64,000 nucleotides of DNA from Massilia arenae (lineage in GTDB: Bacteria; Pseudomonadota; Gammaproteobacteria; Burkholderiales; Burkholderiaceae_D): the NCBI RefSeq assembly GCF_008014745.1, contig NZ_VPFD01000019.1:1-64000 (forward strand). Direction: 5' to 3'. Under the pieces are notes generated by a model. It did not search any database. It was not told the origin of the DNA and saw nothing but the letters and a program-made list of their open reading frames with translations. The position numbers and the translations under genes were made by a program. Below are positions 8,465 to 17,617 of the stretch, one piece after another (position 1 is the first letter of the stretch; each line of letters starts with the position of its first letter).

Positions 8465-8647
8465 TCCTAGCCCCCGCCAGTGCCGTTTTTGCCGGCATCC
8501 TGAACCAAAACGGTTCAAGGCGGTCACGGTCAGATCAATTTCGGGTTCGTCAAACGAGTGACGCTCACTCCCATCGAACTTGTTCCACGACCTATGCGTA
8601 AGAATGGTTCAAGGAATATATGGCAAATCTCGAACACCGCAGGGTAG
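8465..8647 (-). ncRNA. ssrS: 6S RNA (RNA polymerase regulator)
   Basis: About 180 nt of minus-strand DNA between zapA and the EVE gene, the conserved place for 6S RNA. The ends pair as a closing stem: CCCTGC-GGTG (5') with CACT-GCGGGG (3', one bulge). The 3' half keeps the TTGAACC...GGTTCA arm and the following GGATGCCGGC segment seen in E. coli 6S RNA. A strong promoter precedes it (8653-8680) and a terminator follows. 6S RNA mimics an open promoter and binds sigma-70 holoenzyme in stationary phase. Exact ends are estimated from promoter spacing and stem closure. Confidence 0.85.
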
Positions 8648-8652
8648 AGCGC

Positions 8653-8680
8653 AGTTTACTCTTTTGAAGCGGCATGTCAA
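8653..8680 (-). promoter_or_regulatory. sigma-70 promoter of 6S RNA
   Basis: On the minus strand a perfect TTGACA (8675-8680) is followed after 16 nt by TAAACT (8653-8658). The predicted start falls at about 8646, matching the 5' end of the 6S closing stem. Confidence 0.75.
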
Positions 8681-8694
8681 ACGGATTCGGCCTT

Positions 8695-9006
8695 TCAGAA
8701 AAGATTTTCCTGTGGCGTCAGCGCCTTGTCGAGCACCGTGTGCATCGCTTCCAGCTTTTGCTTGACCTCGAGGATCGACATGTCCGACAACGGTCCCTGT
8801 GGCGATTTCACCGACAGGAATTCCGCGGCGACGCTCAGCGCGGCCATGACGGCAATACGGTCGGTGCCCCTCACCTTGCCCGAATCGCGCAGCTGGCACA
8901 TCTTGCCGTCGAGGTAAGCGACCGCCTCGCGCAGGGTGCGCTCTTCGCCGTCGCGGCAGGCCAGGCGGTAGGGCTGGCCCATGATGGTGACGTCGAGATG
9001 GATCAT
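8695..9006 (-). CDS. zapA: cell division protein ZapA
   Basis: A 103-residue FtsZ-ring stabiliser. The N-terminal globular domain (MIHLDVTIMGQPYRLAC) is followed by the long coiled-coil helix; GTDRIAVMAALSVAAEFL is typical of the family. It promotes Z-ring bundling in the cytoplasm. Its ATG overlaps the stop of the upstream coiled-coil gene (TCAT on the plus strand), and 6S RNA follows 48 nt downstream, the usual gene order in proteobacteria. Confidence 0.93.
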   Translation of the reverse strand: MIHLDVTIMGQPYRLACRDGEERTLREAVAYLDGKMCQLRDSGKVRGTDRIAVMAALSVAAEFLSVKSPQGPLSDMSILEVKQKLEAMHTVLDKALTPQENLF

Positions 9007-9299
9007 CGTTGCTCCTGACGGGCGGCGTGCGCGAGATGGAGCGGCGGCGGTTCATCCGGCCCGGGCTCGGGTTGACCACCCTCGCCTTCCGGTTCCGGTT
9101 CGCCCGGCGGCTTGGGCAACTCGTCGAGCACGGCCTCGACCCGGCGCTGGGCCTCGACCAAGCGCTCCTTGAACGCCAGGTTCTCGGCGCTGAGCAGGGT
9201 ATTGGCCTGGCGCAGCAAATAGTTCTCGGCGCGCAACGACTGGGTCAATTGGGCGAGCCGGTCGATTTTGTCTGAGAGGTCTTGGAATTCGGAAATCAT
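9003..9299 (-). CDS. ZapB-like coiled-coil protein (TIGR02449 type)
   Basis: 98 residues. The first 65 form an uninterrupted coiled coil (FQDLSDKIDRLAQLTQSLRA) and the remainder is a Pro/Glu/Gly-rich tail. Small coiled-coil proteins of this type precede zapA in many beta- and gammaproteobacteria and are linked to the divisome as ZapB-like partners. The 4-nt overlap with zapA supports coupled expression. Function is inferred from position and build, not from a catalytic motif. Confidence 0.8.
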   Translation of the reverse strand: MISEFQDLSDKIDRLAQLTQSLRAENYLLRQANTLLSAENLAFKERLVEAQRRVEAVLDELPKPPGEPEPEGEGGQPEPGPDEPPPLHLAHAARQEQR

Positions 9300-9541
9300 T
9301 CGACACTATAGGATCGAGATGGATTTTCCGTCAACCGAATCGCGCTGCGGTGCGGCAAGGCAGGCGTGGATGGCCATGCCGCGGCAGCCTGGCGTGCGGC
9401 AGGAAAGCGCCAGGCAGTGTACGCTGCCCGCCTCTTGCCTGTTCCGCACTTGTCGGCAAGAGATGCAAAAAACACATTGCACCGGACCTAGACTGGTTTG
9501 CGCTGTCTCAAGCACATAAAACTATATCTACCGCCGGGCGC

Positions 9542-9570
9542 TTGAAAAGGCAAGTTATCGTCCCTATAAT
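9542..9570 (+). promoter_or_regulatory. sigma-70 promoter of groESL
   Basis: TTGAAA at 9542-9547 and a perfect TATAAT at 9565-9570 with a 17-nt spacer. The -10 box abuts the CIRCE operator. The remaining 240 nt back to the zapB-like start (9300-9541) hold nothing else I can support. Confidence 0.85.
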
Positions 9571-9596
9571 TAGCACTCGTTAGCTGAGAGTGCTAA
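9570..9596 (+). promoter_or_regulatory. CIRCE operator (HrcA binding site)
   Basis: Perfect consensus TTAGCACTC-N9-GAGTGCTAA, overlapping the last base of the -10 box and the start site. HrcA bound here blocks groESL transcription until heat stress titrates GroEL. This indicates HrcA control of chaperonin in this organism; hrcA itself is not in the window. Confidence 0.97.
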
Positions 9597-9688
9597 CAAC
9601 TCTTTGCAGATTGCCGCGGCACTTGAATACAAGGCCGGGGCGATGTCAAAAAACGCTAGTTAAACCACTGAATATTAAGGAGTTTTGC

Positions 9689-9979
9689 ATGAACCTTCGT
9701 CCTCTGCACGATCGCGTTATCGTCAAGCGCCTCGACCAGGAAACCAAGACTGCGTCTGGCCTGATCATCCCTGATGCCGCGGCAGAGAAGCCAGACCAAG
9801 GCGAAGTTCTCGCCATCGGTAACGGCAAAGTGCAAGACAACGGCCAGGTCCGTCCGCTGGAAGTCAAGGTCGGCGACCGCGTGCTGTTCGGTAAGTACTC
9901 CGGCCAGGCCGTCAAGGTCGATGGCGAAGAACTGCTCGTGATGCGCGAAGAAGACATCATGGCCGTCGTCCAGCAGTAA
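9689..9979 (+). CDS. groES: co-chaperonin GroES
   Basis: A 96-residue heptameric lid of the GroEL chamber. MNLRPLHDRVIVKRLD is the conserved start, SGLIIPDAAAEKPDQGEV contains the mobile loop that docks on GroEL, and YSGQAVKVDGEELLVMREEDI is the typical C-terminal half. The ATG at 9689 follows TAAGGAG with 6-7 nt spacing; an in-frame start at 9590 lies inside CIRCE and is rejected. First gene of the CIRCE-controlled groESL operon. Confidence 0.98.
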   Translation: MNLRPLHDRVIVKRLDQETKTASGLIIPDAAAEKPDQGEVLAIGNGKVQDNGQVRPLEVKVGDRVLFGKYSGQAVKVDGEELLVMREEDIMAVVQQ

Positions 9980-10019
9980 TTCCCTGACCCCATTCACGAA
10001 ACATTCGGAGAAATAACAA

Positions 10020-11666
<1,647 letters not shown>

Positions 11667-11721
11667 ATCAGCCGGTCGCCTGGCGCGCCGCGGCAACGCC
11701 GGCGCGCCAGTCTTCCACGAT

Positions 11722-11758
11722 AAAAAGCCCGCGAGGTTCACACCTCGCGGGCTTTTTT
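11722..11758. terminator. bidirectional terminator between groEL and the PEP-CTERM gene
   Basis: AAAAAGCCCGCGAGG and CCTCGCGGGCTTTTTT form a perfect stem with a short loop and T-runs on both strands. It serves groEL (plus) and the convergent PEP-CTERM gene (minus). Confidence 0.93.
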
Positions 11759-11780
11759 GTTGTTTGATGCAGCGGGAACC

Positions 11781-13106
11781 TCAGCTCCTGGCGCGCGGCC
11801 CCTTGCGACGCAGCCACAGCATCGCCGCGAAGGCCGCGCCGCCCAGCCACAGGGTGCCCGGCTCCGGCACGTCGACCGGGTCGTTCGGCTCGACCTCGAT
11901 GTCGTCCGGCGGACCACCCGGGGTGCCGGGGATGCCAGGGATGCCGGGATTTTCCGGGGTGCCCGGAACGCCTGGGGTACCCGGTGTATCGGGGCCGTCC
12001 GGCGTGCCCGGCACGCCCGGCGTGAGTGGCGGCAGCTCGGGATTGGGTCCCGGGCCAGGATCGGGATCGGAGCCCGGGCCGGTGCCGGGGTCCGGCGTCG
12101 GCGTGGATGGCGTCGGCGTAGATGGCGTCGGCGTGCCGGGCTGTCCACCGCCAGGAGCGTCATTGCCGCCGGGGGTGTTTCCGCCGCCTGGATTGTCGCC
12201 GCTGCCGGCACTGCCATTGCCGTCAACGCCCGGCGTCGGCGTGCTGCCGACAGGCGTGCCGGTCGACGGCGTCGTCGCGCCATCGCCGCTGCCGCCGCCC
12301 AGCGTGCCGCCGTTCGAAATGGCCGAGCCATACCGGGCGGGCGGGCCGCCCATGAGGTCGGCCAGGCGCGACTGCGCAGCCGGCGCGGCGCCCGCCAGCA
12401 GGCCGGCGCCGTTCGGGAACACCTCGGTAGGATAGCGCTGTCCTGTGGAGGGAACGTCGTCGAGTCCCTCCAGGCCGGCTGCCACGGCCATCATCCCGCC
12501 GCCATCCTCGGTGACGAAGGAATCGAGTTCCGACTCGGTCGGACCATGGGCTTCGACCGGATACATCGGCACGTCGGAAATCCGGTTGGCGCAGCGCGCC
12601 CGCATCTCGTTCTTGCCATCGGTGAGCAGGGTTTCCCCCGGCGCCAGCATCAGCTTCTTTTTGGTCCAGTAAACCTGGTCGCCCTTGCGGTAAGACACGT
12701 ACACGGCGCGCGGCGCGGTCACGGTGACCGCGCGCGCGTTCGCCACGTCGAAGCCGGCATAGTGCGCGGCGACCACGGCATCGGTGCGGATGACGCGCGC
12801 CAGTTCGTCCTTGTCCGCCACGCCGCCGGGGATGATCGAGAACGGATAGATGCGGCGCGCGGCGCCCTGTTCGGTGGCCGGCGCCGGGATCGACGCGGCC
12901 GGCGCCAGTCCGAAGCCGGGGCTTGCGCCGACGTGGGTGATCTCGTCCGGCTTGCGGTCCAGCCGCGTCCAGTCGACGTCCAGCGGCGGCGCCAGCACGC
13001 CGGCAACACCCACGGCGAGCCCCAGCATCGCGAGCGCGCCCAGGCGCTTTTCGCGTTGCGACACCTTGGCGAGGCGGCGAGTATAAGCAGAGCGGCGGCG
13101 GTCCAT
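11781..13106 (-). CDS. PEP-CTERM sorting-domain protein with collagen-like Pro/Gly/Thr tract
   Basis: 441 residues. A basic start and one hydrophobic segment (LGALAMLGLAVGVAGVLA, about 23-40) give a signal peptide or anchor. A folded region of about 190 residues follows, then a long low-complexity stretch of PGTPTPSTPTPS and GVPGTP-type units (about 275-405). The C-terminus VPEPGTLWLGGAAFAAMLWL plus RRKG is a textbook PEP-CTERM signal: VPEP, membrane helix, basic tail. Such signals are processed by exosortase, and the proteins are usually linked to exopolysaccharide export. No clear ribosome-binding site precedes ATG 13106. The middle domain is not recognised. Confidence 0.8.
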   Translation of the reverse strand: MDRRRSAYTRRLAKVSQREKRLGALAMLGLAVGVAGVLAPPLDVDWTRLDRKPDEITHVGASPGFGLAPAASIPAPATEQGAARRIYPFSIIPGGVADKDELARVIRTDAVVAAHYAGFDVANARAVTVTAPRAVYVSYRKGDQVYWTKKKLMLAPGETLLTDGKNEMRARCANRISDVPMYPVEAHGPTESELDSFVTEDGGGMMAVAAGLEGLDDVPSTGQRYPTEVFPNGAGLLAGAAPAAQSRLADLMGGPPARYGSAISNGGTLGGGSGDGATTPSTGTPVGSTPTPGVDGNGSAGSGDNPGGGNTPGGNDAPGGGQPGTPTPSTPTPSTPTPDPGTGPGSDPDPGPGPNPELPPLTPGVPGTPDGPDTPGTPGVPGTPENPGIPGIPGTPGGPPDDIEVEPNDPVDVPEPGTLWLGGAAFAAMLWLRRKGPRARS

Positions 13107-13368
13107 GAGGGGGGGGACGTCAGGTAGGAGTGGTCCTACAGAATAGCATTATTTCTATAAATAAATTCCGATTCCATAGTGAAAAAAGTGATTTCGTGGC
13201 GAAAAACACGAATTACTTTCTTTATGGAAATATATTGACCGGCGATCGCAAAACATCGTTGCAATGATCTTGCATTCACTGCAATTCATGCTGGTAGCGA
13301 ACGGCGTCCCGTGTTGCTGGTCGAACACGCATGGTTTACCATGACCGCCTGCCTTCACGAGACCTGCC

Positions 13369-13839
13369 ATGTCCACACGCGCCGCATCTTCTTCTCCCTT
13401 GCGCCTGACCATTGCCGCGTTGATGCTGTGCTGCGCCGTTGCCGGCTGCAAGCGCGCCGAGCGCGAAGCGCCGCCGGCGCCCGCGCCCGCCGCGCCCACG
13501 GCCCAGGCGCCGGCGCATACGAAACAGGATGCGATGGATTCGCTGCTGGCACTACCGGAACTGCAGGCCTGGTCGCGCCAGATCGAACAGCGCAGCCAGG
13601 GCAAGGCGCACGGCGCCGTGATCGAGGACGATCCGGTCCCGCGCGAAGTCAACGGCAAGAAGTATTACCAGCTGAGTTTTGTCGAGAACCGCGCCGACGA
13701 TGCGCGTCGCCGCGAGAGCTTCCTGGTGGCCCAGGACGGCAGCGAGATCCTGGTCGACGACACTGGCTCGGACACCCTGCTCAGCCTCCAGGAATGGCGC
13801 CGCACCATCGAGCGCGTGGACATCAAGAGCGCCAACTGA
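13369..13839 (+). CDS. small lipoprotein of unknown function
   Basis: 156 residues with a lipoprotein signal: a hydrophobic h-region and the lipobox AVAGC near residue 27, followed by a Pro/Ala-rich linker (APAPAAPTAQAPA) and a compact domain with KKYYQLSFVENRADDARRRESF and a C-terminal helix. It should be lipidated by Lgt and anchored facing the periplasm. The mature domain does not match a family I know. It is convergent with the glucokinase fusion gene, ending 30 nt from it. Confidence 0.75.
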   Translation: MSTRAASSSPLRLTIAALMLCCAVAGCKRAEREAPPAPAPAAPTAQAPAHTKQDAMDSLLALPELQAWSRQIEQRSQGKAHGAVIEDDPVPREVNGKKYYQLSFVENRADDARRRESFLVAQDGSEILVDDTGSDTLLSLQEWRRTIERVDIKSAN

Positions 13840-13869
13840 CGGCGCCCCGCCGACGATGCCGGCGAGTCT

Positions 13870-15720
13870 TCAGCTATCCAGGTGCGAGATGAGCAGCCGG
13901 CGCGGATCCTTGCCCGCCTCCGGCCCATGCTGGCCATCGACCGAAATCCCCACCGCCATGATGTCGATCAGCAGCAGCTGCAGGATGCGCGAGATCATCG
14001 ACAGGAAGCTGGTGCTGTCCTCGCTGTGATCGACCGCCAGGCACACGCTGGCCTTGCGCGCCAGCGGCGACTGGCTGTTGCTGATGGCGATCACGTCGGC
14101 GCCGGCGGCGCGTGCGATGTCCACCGCCTGCAATAGCTCCGGCAAGCCGCCCGAATTCGATACCGCGATCACCACGTCGCCCGGTCCCAGCAAGCCTGCG
14201 GCCAGCGTGAACAGGTGGGCGTCGCCATACAGCGCGGTCGGGATCCTGAAACGGAAGAATTTGTGCTGGCCGTCCAGCGCCACCGCGCGCGAGTTACCGA
14301 GCGCGTAGAACTCGACGCGCCGCGCGCGGCTCACCAGTTCAATTGCGCGGTCGAGCGAGCGCACGTCGAGCTGGTCCCTGAAGCGCAGGATCGCCGACAC
14401 CGTGTTGTCGATCACCTTGGCCGACAGGTCGTGGGTGCTGTCGCTCATGCGCACCTGGCTGTGGCGCACGGGGATCGCGCCGGTCAGGCTGCTCGCGAAC
14501 TTGAGCTTGAATTCGGCCAGGCCCTGGAAGCCCAGCGAGCGGCAGAAGCGGATCACGGTCGGCTGGCTCACGTCGGCCAGCCGCGCGATCTCGGCGATCG
14601 GTTCGTTCAACACCGTGCGCGGATGCTCGAGCACGAGCGTCGCCACGCGCGCCTCGGCCGGCGACAGCTCTTCGCGCAGTTGCCCGATGCGTTCCATCAG
14701 CGTGTTGGCGCCGCTGCGGCCGCGCAGGTGCTCGGCCAGGATGGTCGCCACGCCGTGGAAGGCGGGATTCGGCGTGGTGATCACATAGGTCGGGATATCG
14801 GCCAGGTAGTCCGAAAAACGTCCCTTGGCCTCGAACCGCATGCGGAACGGCGAGCGCGCGAACCACTCGCCGAGGCGCGGCACGATGCCGCCGCCGATGA
14901 AGATGCCGCCGAAGGCGCCCAGGGTCACCGCCAGGTTGGCGGCGGCGCCGCCCAGCATGCCGCAGAAGCAGTCGAGCGTTTCCAGGCACAGCGGATCGTC
15001 GGCCTCCAGCGCGCCGGATACGATGGCGGCCGCGCTGCGCGCCGTGGCGTCGACGCCGTTACGGTCGGCCAGCGCGCGGTAGATGACTTCCATGCCGGGG
15101 CCCGAGATCAGGCGCTCGTTCGACACGTGCGGCCATTCGCGCCAGGCGTATTGCAGGATGGCGAACTCGCGCTCGTCGGCCGGCGCGAAGTTGACGTGGC
15201 CGCCCTCGCTGCCCAGGGTGACGAAACCGTCCGCGGTCGGGATCCCGCCCGACACGCCCAGGCCCGTGCCCGGCCCCAGCACGCCGATGACGGCGCCCTC
15301 TACCTTCGTGCCCGGCCCCACCTGCATCAGGTCTTCCTTGGCGAAGCCCGGCAGCGCGGTCGCCAGCGCGGTGAAATCGTTGACGATCAGGAGGGTCGAC
15401 AGGCCCAGCTCGCGCCGCACCGCGTCGGTGGAGAACTCCCAGGCGCGGTTGGTCATGCGCACGTAGTCGCCGTTGATCGGGTTGGCGACCGCGAAAGCGC
15501 CGTGGTTCAGCCGCAAGTCCTCGTGGTCTGCCAGGTAATGGCGCAGCAGCGGGACGATGCCCTCGAAGTCGTCGCAGCGCAGCACCTGGACCGAGCGGAA
15601 CACGCCCGGCGCGGTCTGCAGCGCGAAGCGCGCGTGGGTCGCGCCGATGTCGGCCAGCAGGCGCGGTCCGTCGGCGAACGCCGTGCGCGCGAACTTTTCA
15701 GGCCCCTGCTGGGTATTCAT
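13870..15720 (-). CDS. glk: bifunctional glucokinase / RpiR-family transcriptional regulator (copy 1)
   Basis: 616 residues. Residues about 18-335 are a bacterial glucokinase (ROK-unrelated Glk family): LLADIGATHARF binds phosphate, IVNDFTALA and GPGTGLGVSG line the active site, and TLGSEGGHVNFAP is conserved. From about 342 a HexR-like RpiR module follows: helix-turn-helix (VSQPTVIRFCRSLGFQGLAEF) and a SIS sugar-phosphate domain (ALGNSRAVALDGQHKFFRF; GPGDVVIAVSNSGG). This fusion is known in Burkholderiales. It phosphorylates cytosolic glucose and may sense a sugar phosphate to regulate genes. The ATG overlaps the stop of the alpha-glucosidase gene by one base (TGATG), so both are in one operon. 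Confidence 0.93.
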   Translation of the reverse strand: MNTQQGPEKFARTAFADGPRLLADIGATHARFALQTAPGVFRSVQVLRCDDFEGIVPLLRHYLADHEDLRLNHGAFAVANPINGDYVRMTNRAWEFSTDAVRRELGLSTLLIVNDFTALATALPGFAKEDLMQVGPGTKVEGAVIGVLGPGTGLGVSGGIPTADGFVTLGSEGGHVNFAPADEREFAILQYAWREWPHVSNERLISGPGMEVIYRALADRNGVDATARSAAAIVSGALEADDPLCLETLDCFCGMLGGAAANLAVTLGAFGGIFIGGGIVPRLGEWFARSPFRMRFEAKGRFSDYLADIPTYVITTPNPAFHGVATILAEHLRGRSGANTLMERIGQLREELSPAEARVATLVLEHPRTVLNEPIAEIARLADVSQPTVIRFCRSLGFQGLAEFKLKFASSLTGAIPVRHSQVRMSDSTHDLSAKVIDNTVSAILRFRDQLDVRSLDRAIELVSRARRVEFYALGNSRAVALDGQHKFFRFRIPTALYGDAHLFTLAAGLLGPGDVVIAVSNSGGLPELLQAVDIARAAGADVIAISNSQSPLARKASVCLAVDHSEDSTSFLSMISRILQLLLIDIMAVGISVDGQHGPEAGKDPRRLLISHLDS

Positions 15721-17360
15721 CAACCCTCCGCGCGGACCAGGCCGAACCAGGCGCCGTACGGCGGCAGGGTCACGCGGCCGCGCTGGGCTGCGCCGGCCAG
15801 GCCGTCGACGGCCATGTGATCGGCGCCTTCGGTCGCCGGCCAGTCGAACGTCACTTCTTCGTTCGACAGGTTGAAGGCCGCCAGCACGCTGCGCTCGCCC
15901 TCCAGGTCGCGGCGCAGGGCCAGTACCGGTTCCGGCGCGTCGATAAAGGCGATCTCGCCGCGCGTCAGTTGCGGCATGGTGCGGCGCAGGGCGATGAAGC
16001 GGCGCTGGAAGTTCAGCATCGAATCGGGGTCGGCGTCCTGCAGGTCGACCGCGGCGGCGGCGTGCGACGGCTCGACCGGCAGCCACGGCGTGCCCGCGGT
16101 GAAGCCGGCGTGCGGCGCGCCGGCCTGCCACGGCATCGGGGTGCGGCAGCCGTCGCGGCCCTTGAACTCGGGCCAGAAGGTGATGCCGTACGGGTCTTGC
16201 AGCAGTTCGAACGGGACGTCGGCTTCGTGCAGCGCCAGCTCGTCGCCCTGGTACAGGCAGGGCGTGCCCTTGAGCGAAAGCTGCATCGCCAGCACCAGCT
16301 TGGCGAAACCGGCGCTGGCTTGCGGACCACCCCAGCGCGTCATCACGCGGATCGCGTCGTGGTTGCCGACCGACCAGGAGGCCCAGCCTTCCTCGACGCG
16401 GCGTTCGAAGTCTTCCACTTGCGCGCGGATGTGCGCGGCCGTGAACACCGGCGTCAGGAAGTTGAAGCTGTAGGCCATGTGCAGCTTGTTCCCGCCTGCC
16501 ATGTACTCGTTCATCTGGGCCAGCGCGTCGTCCGAGCTGATCTCGCCGATCGACACCGCGCCGAATTCGTCCAGCTGGGCGCGCAGCTTTTCCATGAAGG
16601 CGATGTTCTCGGGCTGGGTCTTGTCGTAGATATGGGCCTGCATGCCGTACGGGTTCACGTCGGTCACGGTCGAGGTGTCGCGCACCAGCGCCGGCGGATT
16701 GCTGCGCAGCTGGCGATCGTGGAAGTGGAACACGCAGGCATCCATGCGCACGCCGTCCACGCCGCGCTCGAGCCAGAAGCGCTGGGCCGCCAGGTGGGCC
16801 TTCTGCACGTCAGTGTTATGGAAGTTCAGCTGCGGCTGGCTCACCAGGAAGTTGTGCATATAGTACTGCTTGCGGCGGGTATCCCACTGCCAGGCCGAGC
16901 CGCCGAACACCGACAGCCAGTTATTCGGCGGGTTGCCGTCCGGGAGCGGATCGGCCCAGACATACCAGTCCGATTTCGGATTGTCGCGGTTGGAACGGCT
17001 TTCGACGAACCAGGGGTGGGTGTCGGCGGTGTGCGACATCACCTGGTCGATCATGATCTTCAGGCCCAGGCCGTGGGCCTTGGCCACCAGGCGGTCGAAG
17101 TCGGCCAGGTTGCCGAACATCGGGTCGACATCGCAGTAATCGGCGATGTCGTAGCCGAAGTCGCGCATCGGCGACTTGAAGAACGGCGACAACCAGACAA
17201 TGTCCACGCCCAGGCTCGCGATGTAGTCGAGCTTCTCGGTGATGCCGGCCAGGTCGCCGATGCCATCGCCGTTGGTATCGAGGAAGCTGCGCGGGTAAAC
17301 CTGGTAGATGATGGCGTCGCGCCACCAGTTCGGATTCGTCGTGGTCGAGATCTGGGTCAT
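15720..17360 (-). CDS. cytosolic GH13 alpha-glucosidase (oligo-1,6-/maltose-type)
   Basis: 546 residues, no signal peptide, so it should act in the cytosol on maltose or short maltodextrins, releasing glucose for the downstream glucokinase. WWRDAIIYQVYPRSFLDTNG is the subfamily start. The GH13 regions are present: DQVMSH (105-110), GVRMDA with nucleophile D207, GEISSD with acid/base E273, and GNHD with D335. ATG 17360 is chosen because the protein begins normally there. It is divergent from the POT transporter gene across a 257-bp region holding two operator-like palindromes. Confidence 0.93.
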   Translation of the reverse strand: MTQISTTTNPNWWRDAIIYQVYPRSFLDTNGDGIGDLAGITEKLDYIASLGVDIVWLSPFFKSPMRDFGYDIADYCDVDPMFGNLADFDRLVAKAHGLGLKIMIDQVMSHTADTHPWFVESRSNRDNPKSDWYVWADPLPDGNPPNNWLSVFGGSAWQWDTRRKQYYMHNFLVSQPQLNFHNTDVQKAHLAAQRFWLERGVDGVRMDACVFHFHDRQLRSNPPALVRDTSTVTDVNPYGMQAHIYDKTQPENIAFMEKLRAQLDEFGAVSIGEISSDDALAQMNEYMAGGNKLHMAYSFNFLTPVFTAAHIRAQVEDFERRVEEGWASWSVGNHDAIRVMTRWGGPQASAGFAKLVLAMQLSLKGTPCLYQGDELALHEADVPFELLQDPYGITFWPEFKGRDGCRTPMPWQAGAPHAGFTAGTPWLPVEPSHAAAAVDLQDADPDSMLNFQRRFIALRRTMPQLTRGEIAFIDAPEPVLALRRDLEGERSVLAAFNLSNEEVTFDWPATEGADHMAVDGLAGAAQRGRVTLPPYGAWFGLVRAEG

Positions 17361-17476
17361 GGCTGGTCTCTGGTTTGGAATTCTAGGCAATATACAGGAC
17401 GCAACAAAACTTGACAATTCCGGAAGTTTTCCGAAAATTCACGATTTATCCTTATGATTCAATGGCTTGAAACATC

Positions 17477-17488
17477 GAAAACGTTTCC
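17477..17488. promoter_or_regulatory. LacI-family-like operator
   Basis: GAAAACGTTTCC, an almost perfect palindrome centred on CG, typical of LacI/GalR-family sites. It lies in the divergent region between the alpha-glucosidase and POT transporter genes, 117 nt upstream of the former and 130 nt upstream of the latter. No LacI-family gene is in the window. Confidence 0.5.
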
Positions 17489-17502
17489 AGCGGCATCGTC
17501 GT

Positions 17503-17517
17503 CGTAACTAAACTACG
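17503..17517. promoter_or_regulatory. HexR/RpiR-like palindrome (CGTAA-N5-CTACG)
   Basis: CGTAACTAAACTACG is one of a set of similar 15-bp inverted repeats seen only upstream of the glucan genes in this window. It sits 15 bp from the LacI-like box in the same divergent promoter region. Confidence 0.5.
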
Positions 17518-17617
17518 TCGGTATGTTTCTCGTTTGTTTCACAACAATATTTTTATTGCAAAGTGATACGCCCTCGTCATAGCATCGCGTCTGTTTGACA
17601 TTTCAAGGAAGCGGTCG

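Noticed and set aside
12000..12330. Repetitive DNA as a possible CRISPR or tandem-repeat array
   Set aside because: Irregular codon-level repeats encoding the Pro/Gly/Thr stalk; no fixed repeat-spacer structure.
11757..13127. Long plus-strand frame opposite the PEP-CTERM gene
   Set aside because: Antisense shadow; Arg- and Ala-rich translation produced by the repetitive Pro/Gly codons on the other strand.
14215..17414. Long plus-strand frames opposite glucokinase-RpiR and alpha-glucosidase
   Set aside because: Antisense shadows typical of high-GC coding DNA; no start signals, no recognisable domain.
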